DNA of 64,000 bases from Diphasiastrum complanatum (GCA_029204225.1 CM055095.1:62415910-62479909), one strand, 5' to 3'. Numbered from the stretch's first letter, positions 44,783-56,825 are shown. The notes: generated from the sequence alone by a model not told the origin. Translations and numbers: made by a program.

Positions 44783-47700
44783 CTCCTAGCATAGTTTTTG
44801 CCAATAGAACTTTGATCCATCCTAAGAATGATCTCCTTCCTAAGAATAGATCTCCTTTCAATGATCATGTAATGCTCAAAATAGAAACAACCATAATTGA
44901 TATAGAGAATAGTGTCCACTTGGGATGCTTCATTATTTCTTACATCAATTTTGCATGTAAAAGTGTGACTAGAACATGAAGAATCAAATAGAATGTAAAT
45001 GAAATGATTCCACCATGCTTCCAACTCTGAACTCTCTGGAAAAATACAGCAAACAAACAATAAATGTGAGTGATCAACTTTTGCTTGCATGTCTCCTCCT
45101 CCTTTGTCCTTTGTTGCCTTGTATCCACCATGATACTCCATGAATGAGCCTCCATCTTCATCTTGCCTCAAGATACCATCATACCTTGATGACTTTACCA
45201 TGAATGAGTGACATAATGAACCTCCAATAGCTTCATTTCCATCAGCAAAATCAGCCAAGAATGCTAGTACAAATCCAACATCAAAACAATGCTCACCAAT
45301 GTAGCTAGTTTTACCATATCTTGACAATTTGCACACATCCACATGAAATTGCTCAAACATGAGATAGAACAAGTAAAGTAAACTTGAACAACACTTCCTT
45401 GCTGCTCCTTTGACCTTACTTGAGTCTTCAATATGCTGTAAAAATAGATCCATAACACCTTTGCCAATTACCTCTCCTTTGATGCTCTTGACTAGCTCCA
45501 AATTGCCAACTTCCCTTTTGACTAGTTGAAGCGCTTTGAGATCAACCTCTTGATCTTCAACTTGACCATCAAAGTCATTGAACAAAATTTGTTTTCCAGA
45601 TCCATTACTTGACTTTACAGCAAGATAACATCCATCCACTTGCATAGCTCCATGTACACAAGAAGATCTTCCAAAAGATGTTCTATTCTTCATAAGAGAT
45701 CGATACTCAAGATCCATTGGTTGGATCCACTCCTCTTCTTTCCTTGCTTGATCTACACTTGTAGGCTCATCCAAAGAGGTTAGGAAAGCAACATAATTTC
45801 CAGAAACTACTTGCTTACCCTTTTGATCATATGTGAGCCTTGAAGGTACTTGTCTTTCTCTTGATGTTCTCCTTGGATTTTGACTTGATGAAGGTCCATC
45901 ATCACCACCATCCAAAGTAGGATCCTTCTCATCAACATCAAGAATGTTAGAACCATCTACTTTACCATCAATCATGCTTGGAGATACCTTTGGAATGTTT
46001 CCCTCATAAAAAATGACATCTCTACCAACAATCACTTTGTTAGTAGAAGGAATGTAAACCTTGTAGGCTTTACTCACCTCACTATATCCAACAAAAATAC
46101 CTCTTCTTGAAGATGGATCTTCCTTGGTCCTATCATCAAGATTAATGTTGACATAGCATGTGCATCCAAAGGTTCTTAGAAAGTTGACACTCGGCCTCCT
46201 CTTGAATAGCATCTCAAAAGGTGTCCTTCCATCCAAAATAGCACTCGGCCACCTATTGCACAAGAAATTGGCACACAACAAAGCTTGATCCCAAAATGGT
46301 TTGTCAAGATTAGCACTTAACCTCATAGCTTTAGCACTTTCACATAAAGTCCTATTCTTCCTTTCAGCCACTCCATTTTGTTGTGGAGTCCTTGATGTTG
46401 TATACTCCCTCTTGATCCCATGCTCATCACAAAAGGCCTTGAACTTGTTAGATATGTACTCACCACCATTGTCACCTCTCAAGCACTTGATCTTTGTGGA
46501 GAATTGGTCCTCCCTTGCATTCTTGAACTTGACAAAGACATCATACACTTCATCCTTGCTCTTTAGTAGATAGATCCAACAAAATCTACTAAAATCATCA
46601 ATGAAGGTTACATACATCTTAGCTCCACTATTGCTAATTGTAGTAAATCCATGAATATCCGAATGTACAAGTTGAAAAGGCTTTGTAGATCTAGAAATAG
46701 ATCTAGTATAAGGTAGTCTATGTGACTTAGACAAAGCACAAGACTCACAAACATGCTTGTCATTACTTAAGGAACTTGGAAGACCAATCACAACCTTCTT
46801 CCTTGCCATTACCTCCAATGACTTGAAGTTGAGGTGTCCCATCCTTTTGTGCCAAACCTCTTGAATAGAAATTTGCTCTCTTGCAACACATCCAACTTGG
46901 CTAGCAATAACACAAGCATCAAGTTTGAACAACTTCCCTTGCCTTTTACCTTTTCCAATCAAGACATCCTTCCTTTTGATCAAACAAGCATCTCCATCAA
47001 ACTCCACCTTGAGGCCCTTACTTAGCATTTGACTCACACTAAGCAAATTCTTGGTAATAGATGGAATAAACAAGACATCCTCCAAATGAACATTCCTATT
47101 TGTAGAGAGAGAAATAGGAATTGTGCCAATCCCTTTGATTGCACACTCACCATCATTGGCCGTGTAGATCACCCTCTTGTCGTCTCCATATGCCAACAAA
47201 GAAGTGAAGTACTCTTTGTGAAAGGTCATGTTTGAACTTGCTCCACTATCAATCCACCAAGGATCTAGATCTCCATCATTAGCAAGCATACATGAAGACA
47301 TCACAAAAGCATCATCATTTGCATCTTGCACATCCAAACCATCCTCATCAAGAGTAAGATTACCTTGCTTGTCTCCTTGATCTCTCTTCTTCTTGTAGCA
47401 CTCACTTGCAAAGTGTCCTTTGATGCCACAATAGAAGCACTTGAGCTTTGATCTATCCTTCTTTTTGCCACTTGAAGAAGCATCCACTTGATCTTGCCCT
47501 TTAGACCACTTGCTTTTGGTTTTGCCCTTGAATTTGCCCTTTGTGAACATAGCATCCTCTTGAAGTGTCGATGTAGATCCACCTCTTGCTTGAAGCCTAT
47601 ATTCCTCATTGATCAAGATCTCTTGAAGATCCATCAGACTTGGCAAAGTCTTTTGAATAGCAATACTTTGAACAATGTTAGCATGAGCATCCAACAAGCC

Positions 47701-47784
47701 ATTAAGAATCACTTGAATAAGCTCTCCTTCATTAATGCTTTCATCTATGCAAGCTAACTCATCATTCAATGCTTTCATTCTCAA
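44770..47784 (-). pseudogene. Element B Pol: gag C-terminus, protease, integrase and foreign tail (1004 codons)
   Basis: Knuckle CFYCGIKGHFASEC at residues ~115-128, protease DSGASSN ~178, integrase zinc domain WHKRMGHLNF ~308 and CESC. Catalytic D in HSDIHG ~372, D in GDNGGEY ~436, E in NGVAERKN ~468. Linker to ~700, then the unrecognised tail. Gag proper lies in another frame (47781-48161); a shift in the T/A-rich run at about 47812-47824 separates them, probably a one-base homopolymer change. Without RT it could move only with help from a relative. Confidence 0.88.
44783..45678 (-). other. Unrecognised ~896-bp segment replacing copia RT, open in frame with Pol
   Basis: Upstream the Pol frame reads EEWIQPMDLEYRSLMKN as in the sibling. 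It then departs into FGRSSCVHGAMQVDGCYLAV and stays open for about 300 codons until a stop just at the junction with RNase H (ARSIGS-stop). Visible stretches include FNDFDGQVEDQEVDLKAL, LLYLFYLMFEQFHVDVCKL, FDVGFVLAFLADFADGNEA and RRSILRKEIILRMDQSS. There is no RT motif (no YVDD, no LYGLKQAP). It replaces about 884 bp in element A by about 896 bp. Translation of the opposite strand has stops and gives no RT. The right-edge copy shares the same RNase H junction. Function unknown. Confidence 0.8.
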
Positions 47785-48161
47785 AACAAAAGTACTTGGA
47801 CTTTCTTCTTCTTTTGAAAAAAAGAAAAGATTTGCCTTCTTAGAGTCAACACTCTAGAAGTAGACTTGGATTCATAAAGCTTCTTCAATGAATTCCAAGC
47901 TTCCAAAGATGATGTGCACTTACCAACTTCCTTGAGAAGTTCATTGGTAGCATTCATCTTTATCATGTGTAGAGCCTTCTTGGCCCTCTTGTCATACCTC
48001 AATTGATCTTGTTGTGTTGCTGGTCTCTCCTCCAGACCTACAACAATATCCAAAACATCATTCATCTCAAGAAGTGACTCCATCCTCACTTTCCATAATG
48101 AATAGTTACTTGAGGTAAGCCTACCATTGGCTTCCAACATTACTCCAATTGAGGTTGCCAT
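47781..48161 (-). pseudogene. Element B Gag N-terminal part
   Basis: Starts at 48161 and reads GVMLEANGRLTSSNYSLWKV, MNDVLDIVVGLEERPATQQ and ATNELLKEVGKCTSSLEAW, clearly homologous to element A Gag. The frame runs out into FQKKKKVQVLLF because of the shift near 47812. Confidence 0.88.
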
Positions 48162-48731
48162 GTAGCAATGACCTGATCTTCTCTTTCAACCTGCTTCAAT
48201 GCACAAAGCACTCTTTTGAACAACAACAAATGCTTTCAAAAGAAATCACCAAGATTTGAAACTATCTCACAAATTCTCTTCTAGCACTTATCCAAGCAAA
48301 TCAACACATAGAATCATGGAATCTTGATCAACCTATGATCTATCCTCAATCTAATGGCTTTTGCCACTTCCTAAGATTCAAACACACTCCAATGAAGTCC
48401 AGCAACCTCACTATCTAGAGATCCAATCAAAATTAGGGTTTTGACAAAATCACAAAAAATTGACTATTCCAAATCTACATGCAAATGTTGAAAATTTGAT
48501 ATGCAATCTATAAGCCACCACTTAGGCTGAACCAATGATCCAAAAATTGGCCAAATCCAACATGTGAATTCAAAAAACGGAATTGAACAAGTATATTATC
48601 TACAAAAGATCCAATCTACAAAAGCAAAAAATCCGATTTTGGTGTAGAATCCTCTCTAGCATGCTCTAGACTTGATATCTTCACCAAATCATTGATAGAT
48701 CTGATTTTCTCTTTCATAACCTGAAACACAA

Positions 48732-49393
48732 GCTCTGATACCATGTGAAAGATTTCAGATCCTTAAGATCCAATCTACTTGAATGATCTTTGGTTATAAA
48801 GAGAAATACACTACCAATTTCACCAATGTAAAAAAATCAGCATCTACACACAATTTGAGATGCAAACACTAATAGAACTTGATCAAACTTGAATGAAATG
48901 ATTATGTATAGTTGCTGTCTATACAAAACCAGCAAGCTACTGTATTTCACACGTGCGGATCCAAAACTAACAAATATAGATCATGCTACACATAGAATTG
49001 CAAGCAATCACCAAGATAGTGCACCAATGGATAGTAGAACCCAAGAGAACCATGTATAAGCATGAAATGAGATAGAGAAGAGAGAAGATGACTCTCTCCA
49101 TGAGTTACATCCTTTTATAGCAGGTCCAAACCCTATTTGGCCACTTGGCTTTCCCACCAGAATGCTAACCCTACCAATTTTGGGTCTAGATTCAATGTAC
49201 CCAACTTATTCAAATTGAATCTACTCAAACTCGCATTCTATCTTTCCCACACTTTCAAAAAGTGTTTATTCAAATGAAATTTAGACTAATGAACTTTGAA
49301 AAGTCAACCTCTAAGTCTAAAACAAGTTTTGGCCTCAATATGCCATATATGGAAATATTGCAAAATGTGATGAAACTAGTTGAATCTTTCACA
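48732..49393 (-). repeat. 5' LTR and primer site of element B
   Basis: LTR 48744-49393 starts (on +) TGTGAAAGATTTCAG and ends TTGAATCTTTCACA. GCTCTGATACCA at 48732-48743 is the reversed Met-tRNA primer site, confirming minus orientation. Contains CACACGTGCG at 48948-48957. Confidence 0.92.
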
Positions 49394-49398
49394 TGATC

Positions 49399-51164
49399 TA
49401 CATGACCAATGATGGTGAGTGTGCAATCAAAGGGATGGCACAATTCCTATTTCTCTCTCTACAAATAGGAATGTTCATTTGGAGAATGTTTTGTTCATTC
49501 CATGTATTACCAAGAACTTACTTAGTGTGAGTGCTAAAGTAAAGGCCTCAAAGTTGAGTTTGATGGAGATGATTGTATGATCAAAAGGAAGGATATCTTG
49601 ATTGCAAAAGGTAAAAGTCAAGGGAAATTGTTCAAATTAGATGCTTGTGTTATTGCTAACCAAGTTGGATGTGTTGCAAGAGAGCAAATACCTATTCAAG
49701 AGGTTTGGCATAAAAGGATGAGACACCTCAACTTCAAGTCATTAAAGGTAATGGCTAGGAAGCAAGTTGTGTTGGTCTTCCAAGTTTCTTAAGTAACATC
49801 AATCATGTTTGTGAGTCTTCTGCTTTTTCAAACTCACATAGGCTACCTTATACTAGATTTACAAAGCCTTTTCAAATTGTACATTCGGATATTCATAGAA
49901 TTACTACAATTAGCAATAGTGGAGCAAAGATGTATGTAACTTTCATTGATGATTTTAGTAGATTTTGTTGGATCTATCTACTAAAGAGCAAGGATCAAGT
50001 TTATGATGTCTTTGTTGAGCTCAAAAATGCAAGGGAAAACCAATTTTCCACAAAGATCAAGTGCTTAATAAGTAACAATGGTGGAGAGTACATATCTACC
50101 AAGTTTAAAGCTTTTTGTGATGAGCATGAGATCAAGAGGGAGTATACAACACCAAGGACCCCACAACAAAATGGATTGGCCAAGAGGAAGAATAGGACTT
50201 TATGTGAAAGTTCCAAAGCCATGAGGTTAAGTGCTAACCTTGCTTTGGAATCAAGCTTTGTTGTGTGCTAATTTCTTGTGCAATAGGTGGTCGAGTGCTA
50301 TTTTGGATGGAAGGACACCTTTTGAGATACTATTCAAAAGGAGGCCGAGTGTCAACTTTCTTAAAACTTTTGGATGCACATGCTATGTCAACATAACTCT
50401 TGATGATAGGACCAAGGAGGATCCATCTTCAAGGAAAGGTATATTTGTTGGATAGAGTGAGGTGAGTAAAGCCTACAAGGTTTACATTCCTACTACTAAC
50501 ACAATGATTGTTGGTAGAGATGTCATTTTTTATGAGGGGAACATTCCAAAAGTATCTTCAAGTATTATTGATGGTGATGTGGATGGATCTAACATTCTTG
50601 ATGTTGACGTAAAAGATCCTACTTTAGATGGTGATGATGATGGACCTTCATCAAGTCAAAAGCCAAGGAGAACATCAAGGAAAGACAAATGCATTCAAGG
50701 CTCACATATGATGAGAAATGTAAGAAAGTTGTTGGAGGTACACACTTTGCTTTCCTAACCTTTTGAACCTACATGTGTAGATGAAGCAAGAAACAAAGAG
50801 GAGTGGATCCAAGCAATGGATCTTAAGTATCAAGCTCTTATGAAGAATGGAACATGGAGATTGGTGGAGTTACTTAAGGACAAGAAAGCTATTGGATGCA
50901 AATGGATCAGGTGAAGACAAACCAATATGGATCTATCAACAAGTACAAGGCAAGGTTGGTGGCAAAAGGATATGATGAAGAACATGGTATTGACTATGAT
51001 GAAACCTTTGCACCTGTGGCAAAGATGGTAAGCATTCGGGTCATCATCTCTCTCTCAAGGGTTTTTTATGAGTGAGTATGATCATTCACTTTATTATAGG
51101 TCTTCTGGAAATGATGTTACCATCTTACTAATCTATGTGGATGATATCATCTTGAGTGGTGGTG
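49399..51164 (+). pseudogene. Copia protease end to RT (3' half of interrupted + element)
   Basis: Continues the frame broken at 43549: TNDGECAIKG, KGKSQGKLFKLDACVIANQV, WHKRMRHLNFKSLKVMARK, then the integrase core (YVTFIDDFSRFCWIYLLKS, SNNGGEYIS, PQQNGLAKRKNRT with Lys for Glu), FGCTCYVNITLDDRTKED and RT (EEWIQAMDLKYQALMKNGTW, YKARLVAKGYDEEHGIDYDE, LLIYVDDIILSGG). Multiple stops and frameshifts occur, and there is an internal deletion between VAKMVSIRVIISL and SEYDHSLYY. It is cut at 51164 by the gypsy LTR. It shows that the normal RT is present in this sibling. Confidence 0.9.
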
Positions 51165-52160
51165 TGATGCCACGAATTTGCTAAATAACGAATATCAATC
51201 TAAATATGGCATGATATACTCGAATATGAAGATATGAGCTGGATAAATATAAATCATGAAGAGGCCTATATCATTTTTTGAGAATATAACTCCTAAAGAC
51301 TTGTCTTGTATTTAAGGACAAGACCTCCAGAAGTTAAACGCTGCCTTGGTAACCTTTATTAGGTCATCTACGTGAAATGACTAAATATGAATCGACATAT
51401 TAAACTAGCGTAGTTTAAACTCTTAGTTAAATATACCTCTCACGGTATAATTGAACATACATTCCACCTAGTTATTAACTAGACCTTTTCAAGGGAGCGA
51501 TGCACCTGTAGTCTTTAGAGGTGTGTTTGTTCACTTTGTAGAACATATATAGAATACACGCTTCAGTCTCAATCATCGAGAGAGAAAGAGTTTATGTATT
51601 TGTGAGAGATTGAAGAAGTGAATAAAGTGTTGAGAATTATTCTCTCTTACCTCTGTTCTCCGCACTGTTAAGTGTGAGTGATCTTGAGTCTACTAGAAAT
51701 CTCTACTACATTTCATAAATTACTCTCTGGTCAGACAGTCGGCTTAGTGCATTACATTTCTTTAACCATGATTTGGACTTAAGTTGTTGAGGACTTCTGT
51801 CTAGAACTGAACTGTTTGCGAATAAGATTAACTAATTGTCTGTTTGAGCTCAAATACATCGAACATCTCTCGAATATCTGCCGACAACTTAATTAGCTGA
51901 AGTGTAGTACTTTTGTACTACTCTGATAACATCTCACCTGTAGAACGCTTTTCATTCGATTCGATAGAGACAAGACTGTTGTTTTGGAATAATTATCACT
52001 ACACACCCCCAATACAAGTAATATTGGTTATTTTTTAAATGTCTGTTGACAACCAGAATAACTCTCGATTCCACTTCATTCAAGCGCTATCCTCTTGGGG
52101 TTCGACATGAATTACTACAAAATCTATAATAACTCTGTTGGTATAGCATGACATATACCA
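51165..52160 (+). repeat. Gypsy 5' LTR (about 996 bp)
   Basis: Starts TGATGCCACGAATTTGC directly after copia sequence ends and finishes near TATACCA before the primer site. A TATA-like ACATATATAG lies near 51543. The last bases hold the inverted repeat TTGGTATA-GCATGACA-TATACCAA. Boundaries rest on the copia break and the primer site, since there is no partner LTR. Confidence 0.7.
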
Positions 52161-52165
52161 ATTTT

Positions 52166-52183
52166 TGGTGCCGTTGCCGGGGA
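52166..52183 (+). promoter_or_regulatory. Gypsy primer binding site
   Basis: TGGTGCCGTTGCCGGGGA matches, with one change, the TGGCGCCGTTGCCGGGGA site typical of plant Athila/Tat gypsy elements. Confidence 0.85.
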
Positions 52184-52369
52184 TAGCTAAAGAAAGTGAA
52201 ACTAACACTTCCATCTCCATGTCTAGTATATGTTAGATAGAGAATCCCGATAAGAACGATATCGTAAGCTTAGAGAGAAATTTCTACGAAGACAGAGTGC
52301 GAGTGCGAGTTGAAGAAATCTCAAAGAGATCACCGACCAGCTTCTTGAACTCTTCCTTAGCTTCGATAT

Positions 52370-53690
52370 GGAGAATCCTGCTCCACGTTTCACTCCCATA
52401 TCAAAAATCAAGTATGATTATTTTAAGGGGACTACTTTAGATGATGCAGACAGCTATGTCTCGCAGTTCGAGTCGATTACTAATGCAAATAATGAAGGAA
52501 CTGACGTTGAAAAACTGTGAATCTTTTTCGGTCTACTAAGAAAGCAGACGCACATATGGTATAGTCAAGTTGAACCAGGCCGTGTAGTAACCTGGTTACT
52601 ACTGAAAGATGCGTTTCTGAACCAGTTCAGAGAAATCAGTTATAAATCCAAAATTCTTGGACGACAGAACAATGCTCAGAAGAAAACTAAAGAATCCCTC
52701 CAAAAATATACACAAAAGGTCAAGAATCTTATAGGAAAATCAATCGGTGTATATCCCGTTGATATGCAGATCGAATGGTTTTTGGCAGTTTACCACCTAA
52801 AATCGATCGATATTGCAGACAAGGAGACTTCGAAGCTAGCATGGAAGCGATGATCTACTAAAAGATCCCATAAGTCTAAGACCAATTCTTTAATAGCGAA
52901 GATGATTCAAATATTGAATCAAGTTCCAGTTCTTCAAGCTCGGAGTCTGATACCAGTGATTCATCAGAATCAGAAGCGGATAAAGGAGATAGAAGAAGTA
53001 AACGTCGATCCAAACGAAAGGACAACACTAAAACTATCGAGGATAAGTCTGCAACTTCTAAAGTTGAAAAGCTTTGGAAGAGTAACATGGATGATCTTAA
53101 TAGAAACTTTAATGATATGAAAGTGCAGATCTCTGAAGTTGTAGACAAAAGACCAAAAGCTGCTTCTTCTAACACAGGAATTGGGTGCACGAAGTGCGAA
53201 ACTTCTGGACATTCTAAGGAAGACTACACAATTGTGAATGTAAAGTATGTCGAAGATCCTATCTAGGAGGTACTCGTCATTTTTCAGAATGATGCGACTA
53301 CTAATTATGTTCAGGGTACTGCACCATCAGCCCAGCAGGATAGACCAAAATTTGCACCAAAAAGATACAATCCTTCAGAATTTGTTGGATCAGCGATGAA
53401 GTCACCAACCACAACTAAACCAGTGTCGGATAATTGTTACAACTGTGGAGAGCTAGGACATTTTTCACCCAACTATCCTCAGCCATGAAAGTCGATTGGA
53501 TATGTACCACTATACTCAAACTATAGGGAGCCTGGACACAAATATCCGGACTGCCCTCAGCCGTAGAAGCCACGACCAAAGTACTAGTATGTAGCAACAC
53601 CAACTGTTGCAGACTCGAAAGCAAAAGCTTTGACTGATGTTGTTGTGTAGAGGATTGATGCCATTGAAGGAAAATTGGCAAAGATAGTAG
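52370..53690 (+). pseudogene. Gypsy Gag
   Basis: PRFTPISKIKYDYFKGTTLD, DSYVSQFESI, HIWYSQVEPGR and LKDAFLNQFRE (52380-52640) match the retrotransposon gag core. Degenerate zinc knuckles follow: CTKCETSGHSKEDY (~53190), CYNCGELGHFSPNY (~53440) and SNYREPGHKYPDC (~53520). Several stops interrupt it. Confidence 0.75.
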
Positions 53691-53697
53691 ACCAATC

Positions 53698-54573
53698 TTG
53701 GCCAAGCGATGTAGAAAAGCTATTCAGAGTCACCACAAGAAGAAAGGCTCTTCAAAACTCGAATCGAAATCTTCTTCAACGAAGCGCAGAAACTTTTCAA
53801 AGAAGAAATCATCGAGCAAGTCAACAAACAGATCTATAACCAAAGAAGATCTTAAAGATGATTCTGACAATGACCGTAATGCCGCAAAATTATTTGCAAA
53901 AGACATCTCAGCAGAAGCAAAATAGATTATCAATACTGAATTATAGTCAGCTGCTAAAGAGAAGGAGGTCACGTTTGAGGAAGAGGACGTTGAAATAACG
54001 AAAACCAAGCTGTCTAATGCCACTATTGACAAGCCAATCTCAAAAGCAAAGATGAAAGACTATGATATAGTGACTGATATTGGATCTCTTTGTCCAAACA
54101 TTTTCGAGCAATTGTTGGCAGACAACACTTATTACTGTAAGCAATTAAAAGGTCTTTCTACCCCCAAAAAGAAGAAAAGAGTTTCTTTGCCAGACATTGG
54201 TGTATTATCTATTGATTTATGAGATCTCGGCACACCAGATATTGATGTTACCATTACTGGGTGCTTAATTGAAAATGTGCCAATAGATTTTGGTTCAAGT
54301 GCGAACATAATAACAAAAGACACAGCTCATGCTTTGGGGCTGACGACCAACACATCGAAATATCAAGTTAGCAAATTCGACTCGACGAAAGCCTGTTGGA
54401 TAATTGAAGGATGTCAATGTATACATTCAAACCAAGCCTTTTACAATGAATTTTATAGTTATCAAACCACTTGGTTTGTCATCTTATTCTGTGCTAATTG
54501 GACGGCCATGGCTTTATCAATCAAATGCAAGTGTTCATTGAAAGTTCAAAGAATTGAGATTTCAAACTGCTAA
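53698..54573 (+). pseudogene. Gypsy linker and aspartic protease
   Basis: A Lys/Ser-rich linker (53698-53925), then DIDVTITGCLIENVPIDFGS and SANIITKDTAHALGL (~54240-54340). DFGSS stands where Athila-type proteases carry D-L/T-GAS. Stops at 53923 and 54220 separate the pieces. Confidence 0.65.
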
Positions 54574-54921
54574 GACCAATAATTGAGGTAAGCTAGCAGA
54601 ACAAATAATCACCTGGAGTCGTGACAAATACGAGGGTGAAACTCCTTTGTCTGACACCAATTTTCACCTAGAAGATTCTTCTTATGCACTAAATATTTTC
54701 TCCAATGCATTTGACATCGAAGTGCAATATTTCGAATGCTACGAGAACAATGACGAAGAAGAATTCTTCGATGCTTGCAACGATGAAGCTGATGCTTTGG
54801 ATAAAGAAATAAAGTTGCAGACACGAACTCTAAAGAGTCTGATGAAGATTCAAGTGACAAATTTGACAAATCCGAACAAGAATTTGGCAATAAGAACCAG
54901 GCTAACGACAAAAATATATCT

Positions 54922-55640
54922 ATGGAGTCAACCATGCACAAAATTCATGGCCATACCAAGGCCAATACGACGGAAGGTATCATTCTACCAGATTCTACTG
55001 AGCTAATTGAACTTGCACCCAGCAGATTTTTGCATGTCTCAAAATCACTTGGAGAGACGGAATTAGTTGAATTCACGGAGTTGCTGAAGGATCACCAAGA
55101 TGTGTTTGCTTGGTCGCTCGACGATTTGAAGGAATACCTGTCGAATTTGGAGAGCACCATATTGATCTTAAAGAAGATGCTGTACTTGTTCGATAGAGAC
55201 AATATCGACTCAATCCAAAGTACTCCCTGATGGTAAAAGACAAACTTAACAAGCACCTTAAGGCAGGTATTTTTTATCCCATCTTAAGTAGCGAATGGGT
55301 GTCTCCCATTGTTGTAACGAAGAAGACTGGCAAAATTTGATATGCCAGGACTTCAGGAAGCTGAATGTTGCCACAAGAAAGGATCATCATCCTTTACCCT
55401 TCATTGATTCTATCTTAGATCAGGTTGCTGGTCAAGAACGTTACAGTTTCTGTGACGGTTTCTCTGGTTACAATCAGGTTGGCGCAAGGAAGGATGATCG
55501 TTCAAAGACCACATTTACTACAGATTGGGGCACTTATGCCTACAACAAAATGTCCTTTGGTCTTTGCAATGCACTAGCGACTTTTCAAAGAATTATGATG
55601 TTGATATGGAAAGCCAACAAAAACAATGAATTGGCCATTG
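54922..55640 (+). pseudogene. Gypsy reverse transcriptase, N-terminal half
   Basis: FTELLKDHQDVFAWSLDDLK (~55075-55130), LKAGIFYPILSSEWVSPIVV, CQDFRKLNVATRKDHHPLPF, DGFSGYNQV and YNKMSFGLCNALATFQRIMM (to ~55605). The YxDD catalytic block, RNase H and integrase N-terminus are deleted; the frame passes into integrase-side sequence. Confidence 0.85.
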
Positions 55641-56521
55641 ACGCCAATCCTATCTCTTGCACCATTTGAAAAGTGGGGGATTGACTTTGTCGGTACAATC
55701 AAGCCCGTGACTCGACACACTAAGTGTCGTTATATTTTGGTTGTGACAGATTATGCCACGAAGAACGTAGAAACAGAAGTGATGAAACAAAACGATGCAA
55801 AACTGTCACAACGTTCTTATTCAAATCTATAATCACAAGATATGGTTGTCCTCTCAAATTAGTTAGTGACCATGGTACACATTTTTTAAATGACACGATA
55901 CGACTGTTGACAACGTATTTTTTGATTAACCACAGAAAGACAACTCTTTATAATCCAAAAGCAAATGGGTTAACTGAGAGAGCAAATGGAATACTTTGCA
56001 AGATTCTGAATAACATTACTATTGCACATGCAACTGATTGGGATCAGAAATTACCTTCAGTTCTCTGGGCTTATCGAAACACATAGAAGATCACAACAAA
56101 GCAAACACCATATTTTCTTACTTATGGTATGCATCCTATCTTACCTATTGAATTTGAGGTGCCGAATTTTCATATACAAGCCCAATGAACAGATGCAGAA
56201 TATATCAACCAAAGGGTGATGACTATTGAAGAACTATCTGAAGCTCGTTCAAATTCACAAAAACTTATGGAGCAAATCCAAAAACAATGAAAGAAAAAGT
56301 ATGATAGTTGTATCAGAAAAAGTGATCTTAAAGCTGATGACTTTGCGCTGATCTATGATAGTCGACATCAGAAGTTCCCTGAAAAGCTTCATATGAGATG
56401 GCTCAGACCTTATAAAGTTATCGACGTGTTCAAGAATGGTTCTGTTCAACTTCAAACACTTGAAGGCGAACTATTACCGACTCGAATTAACGGGTCCAGG
56501 CTCAAGAAATATTATCTTTGA
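55641..56521 (+). pseudogene. Gypsy integrase
   Basis: LAPFEKWGIDFVGTIKPV (D), SDHGTHFLND (D) and YNPKANGLTERANGIL (E) form the catalytic triad region (55655-55995). SVLWAYRNT and TPYFLTYGMHPILPIEFEVP follow, then the C-terminal FPEKLHMRWLRPYKVI and LLPTRINGSRLKKYYL, ending at TGA 56519-56521. Stops at 56084, 56186 and 56288 show decay. Confidence 0.85.
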
Positions 56522-56624
56522 CTAAACAATCTAGTCATTAAGAATCATTTGATGTCTCATTTGCAAAACACAAAGGGTTTGATGATATTTCACGAATAAG
56601 ACAAAAATCAATAGTTATGCCTTC

Positions 56625-56825
56625 AAAAACCATCGCATTCGAGAATCTTTCTAGTCTAATCTTTTCTAGAATCATTCGAGAATCTTTCTAGACTCAACTG
56701 AGAATCTTTTCTAGGATCATTCATGAATCTTTTTGGGCATACCATTCGAGAATCTTTCAATAATTTTCTAGAATCTTTTTGGAATCTTTCTAGCATCTTT
56801 TCTAGAATCTTTCGAAAATCTCTCG
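56625..56825. repeat. GAATCTTTCTAGA-type short tandem repeat
   Basis: Variants of TTCGAGAATCTTTCTAGAATC repeat about ten times with a spacing near 17-20 bp, containing TTCTAGAA cores. It lies just past the gypsy integrase stop, where a 3' LTR or its approach would be expected. Confidence 0.75.

Larger units (their letters stand above)
43555..49393 (-). mobile_element. Ty1/copia element B, inserted in its own sibling; RT region replaced
   Basis: 5839 bp, flanked by the TSD TGATC (43550-43554 and 49394-49398). LTRs are 48744-49393 (5' on the minus strand) and 43555-44203 (3'). By eye they differ at about two dozen positions, so it is older than element A. The left LTR start has mutated from TGTGAAAG to TTTGAAAG. 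Order on the minus strand: primer site 48743-48732, gag from 48161, protease, integrase, linker, then unrelated sequence (45678-44783) in place of RT, then RNase H. It inserted into a + strand relative at the gag/protease boundary, in the opposite orientation. Confidence 0.93.
51165..56521 (+). mobile_element. Degenerate Ty3/gypsy (Tat/Athila-like) element lacking its 3' LTR
   Basis: 5' LTR 51165-52160, primer site about 52166, gag, knuckles, protease, part of RT and integrase, ending at 56521. An internal deletion fuses RT to integrase near 55605-55660. No second LTR copy is visible downstream. It interrupts the + strand copia after its YVDD block. Confidence 0.85.

Noticed and set aside
44783-45678. 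The foreign segment as an inverted RT
   Set aside because: Translation of the opposite strand gives stops and no YVDD or LYGLKQAP-like block.
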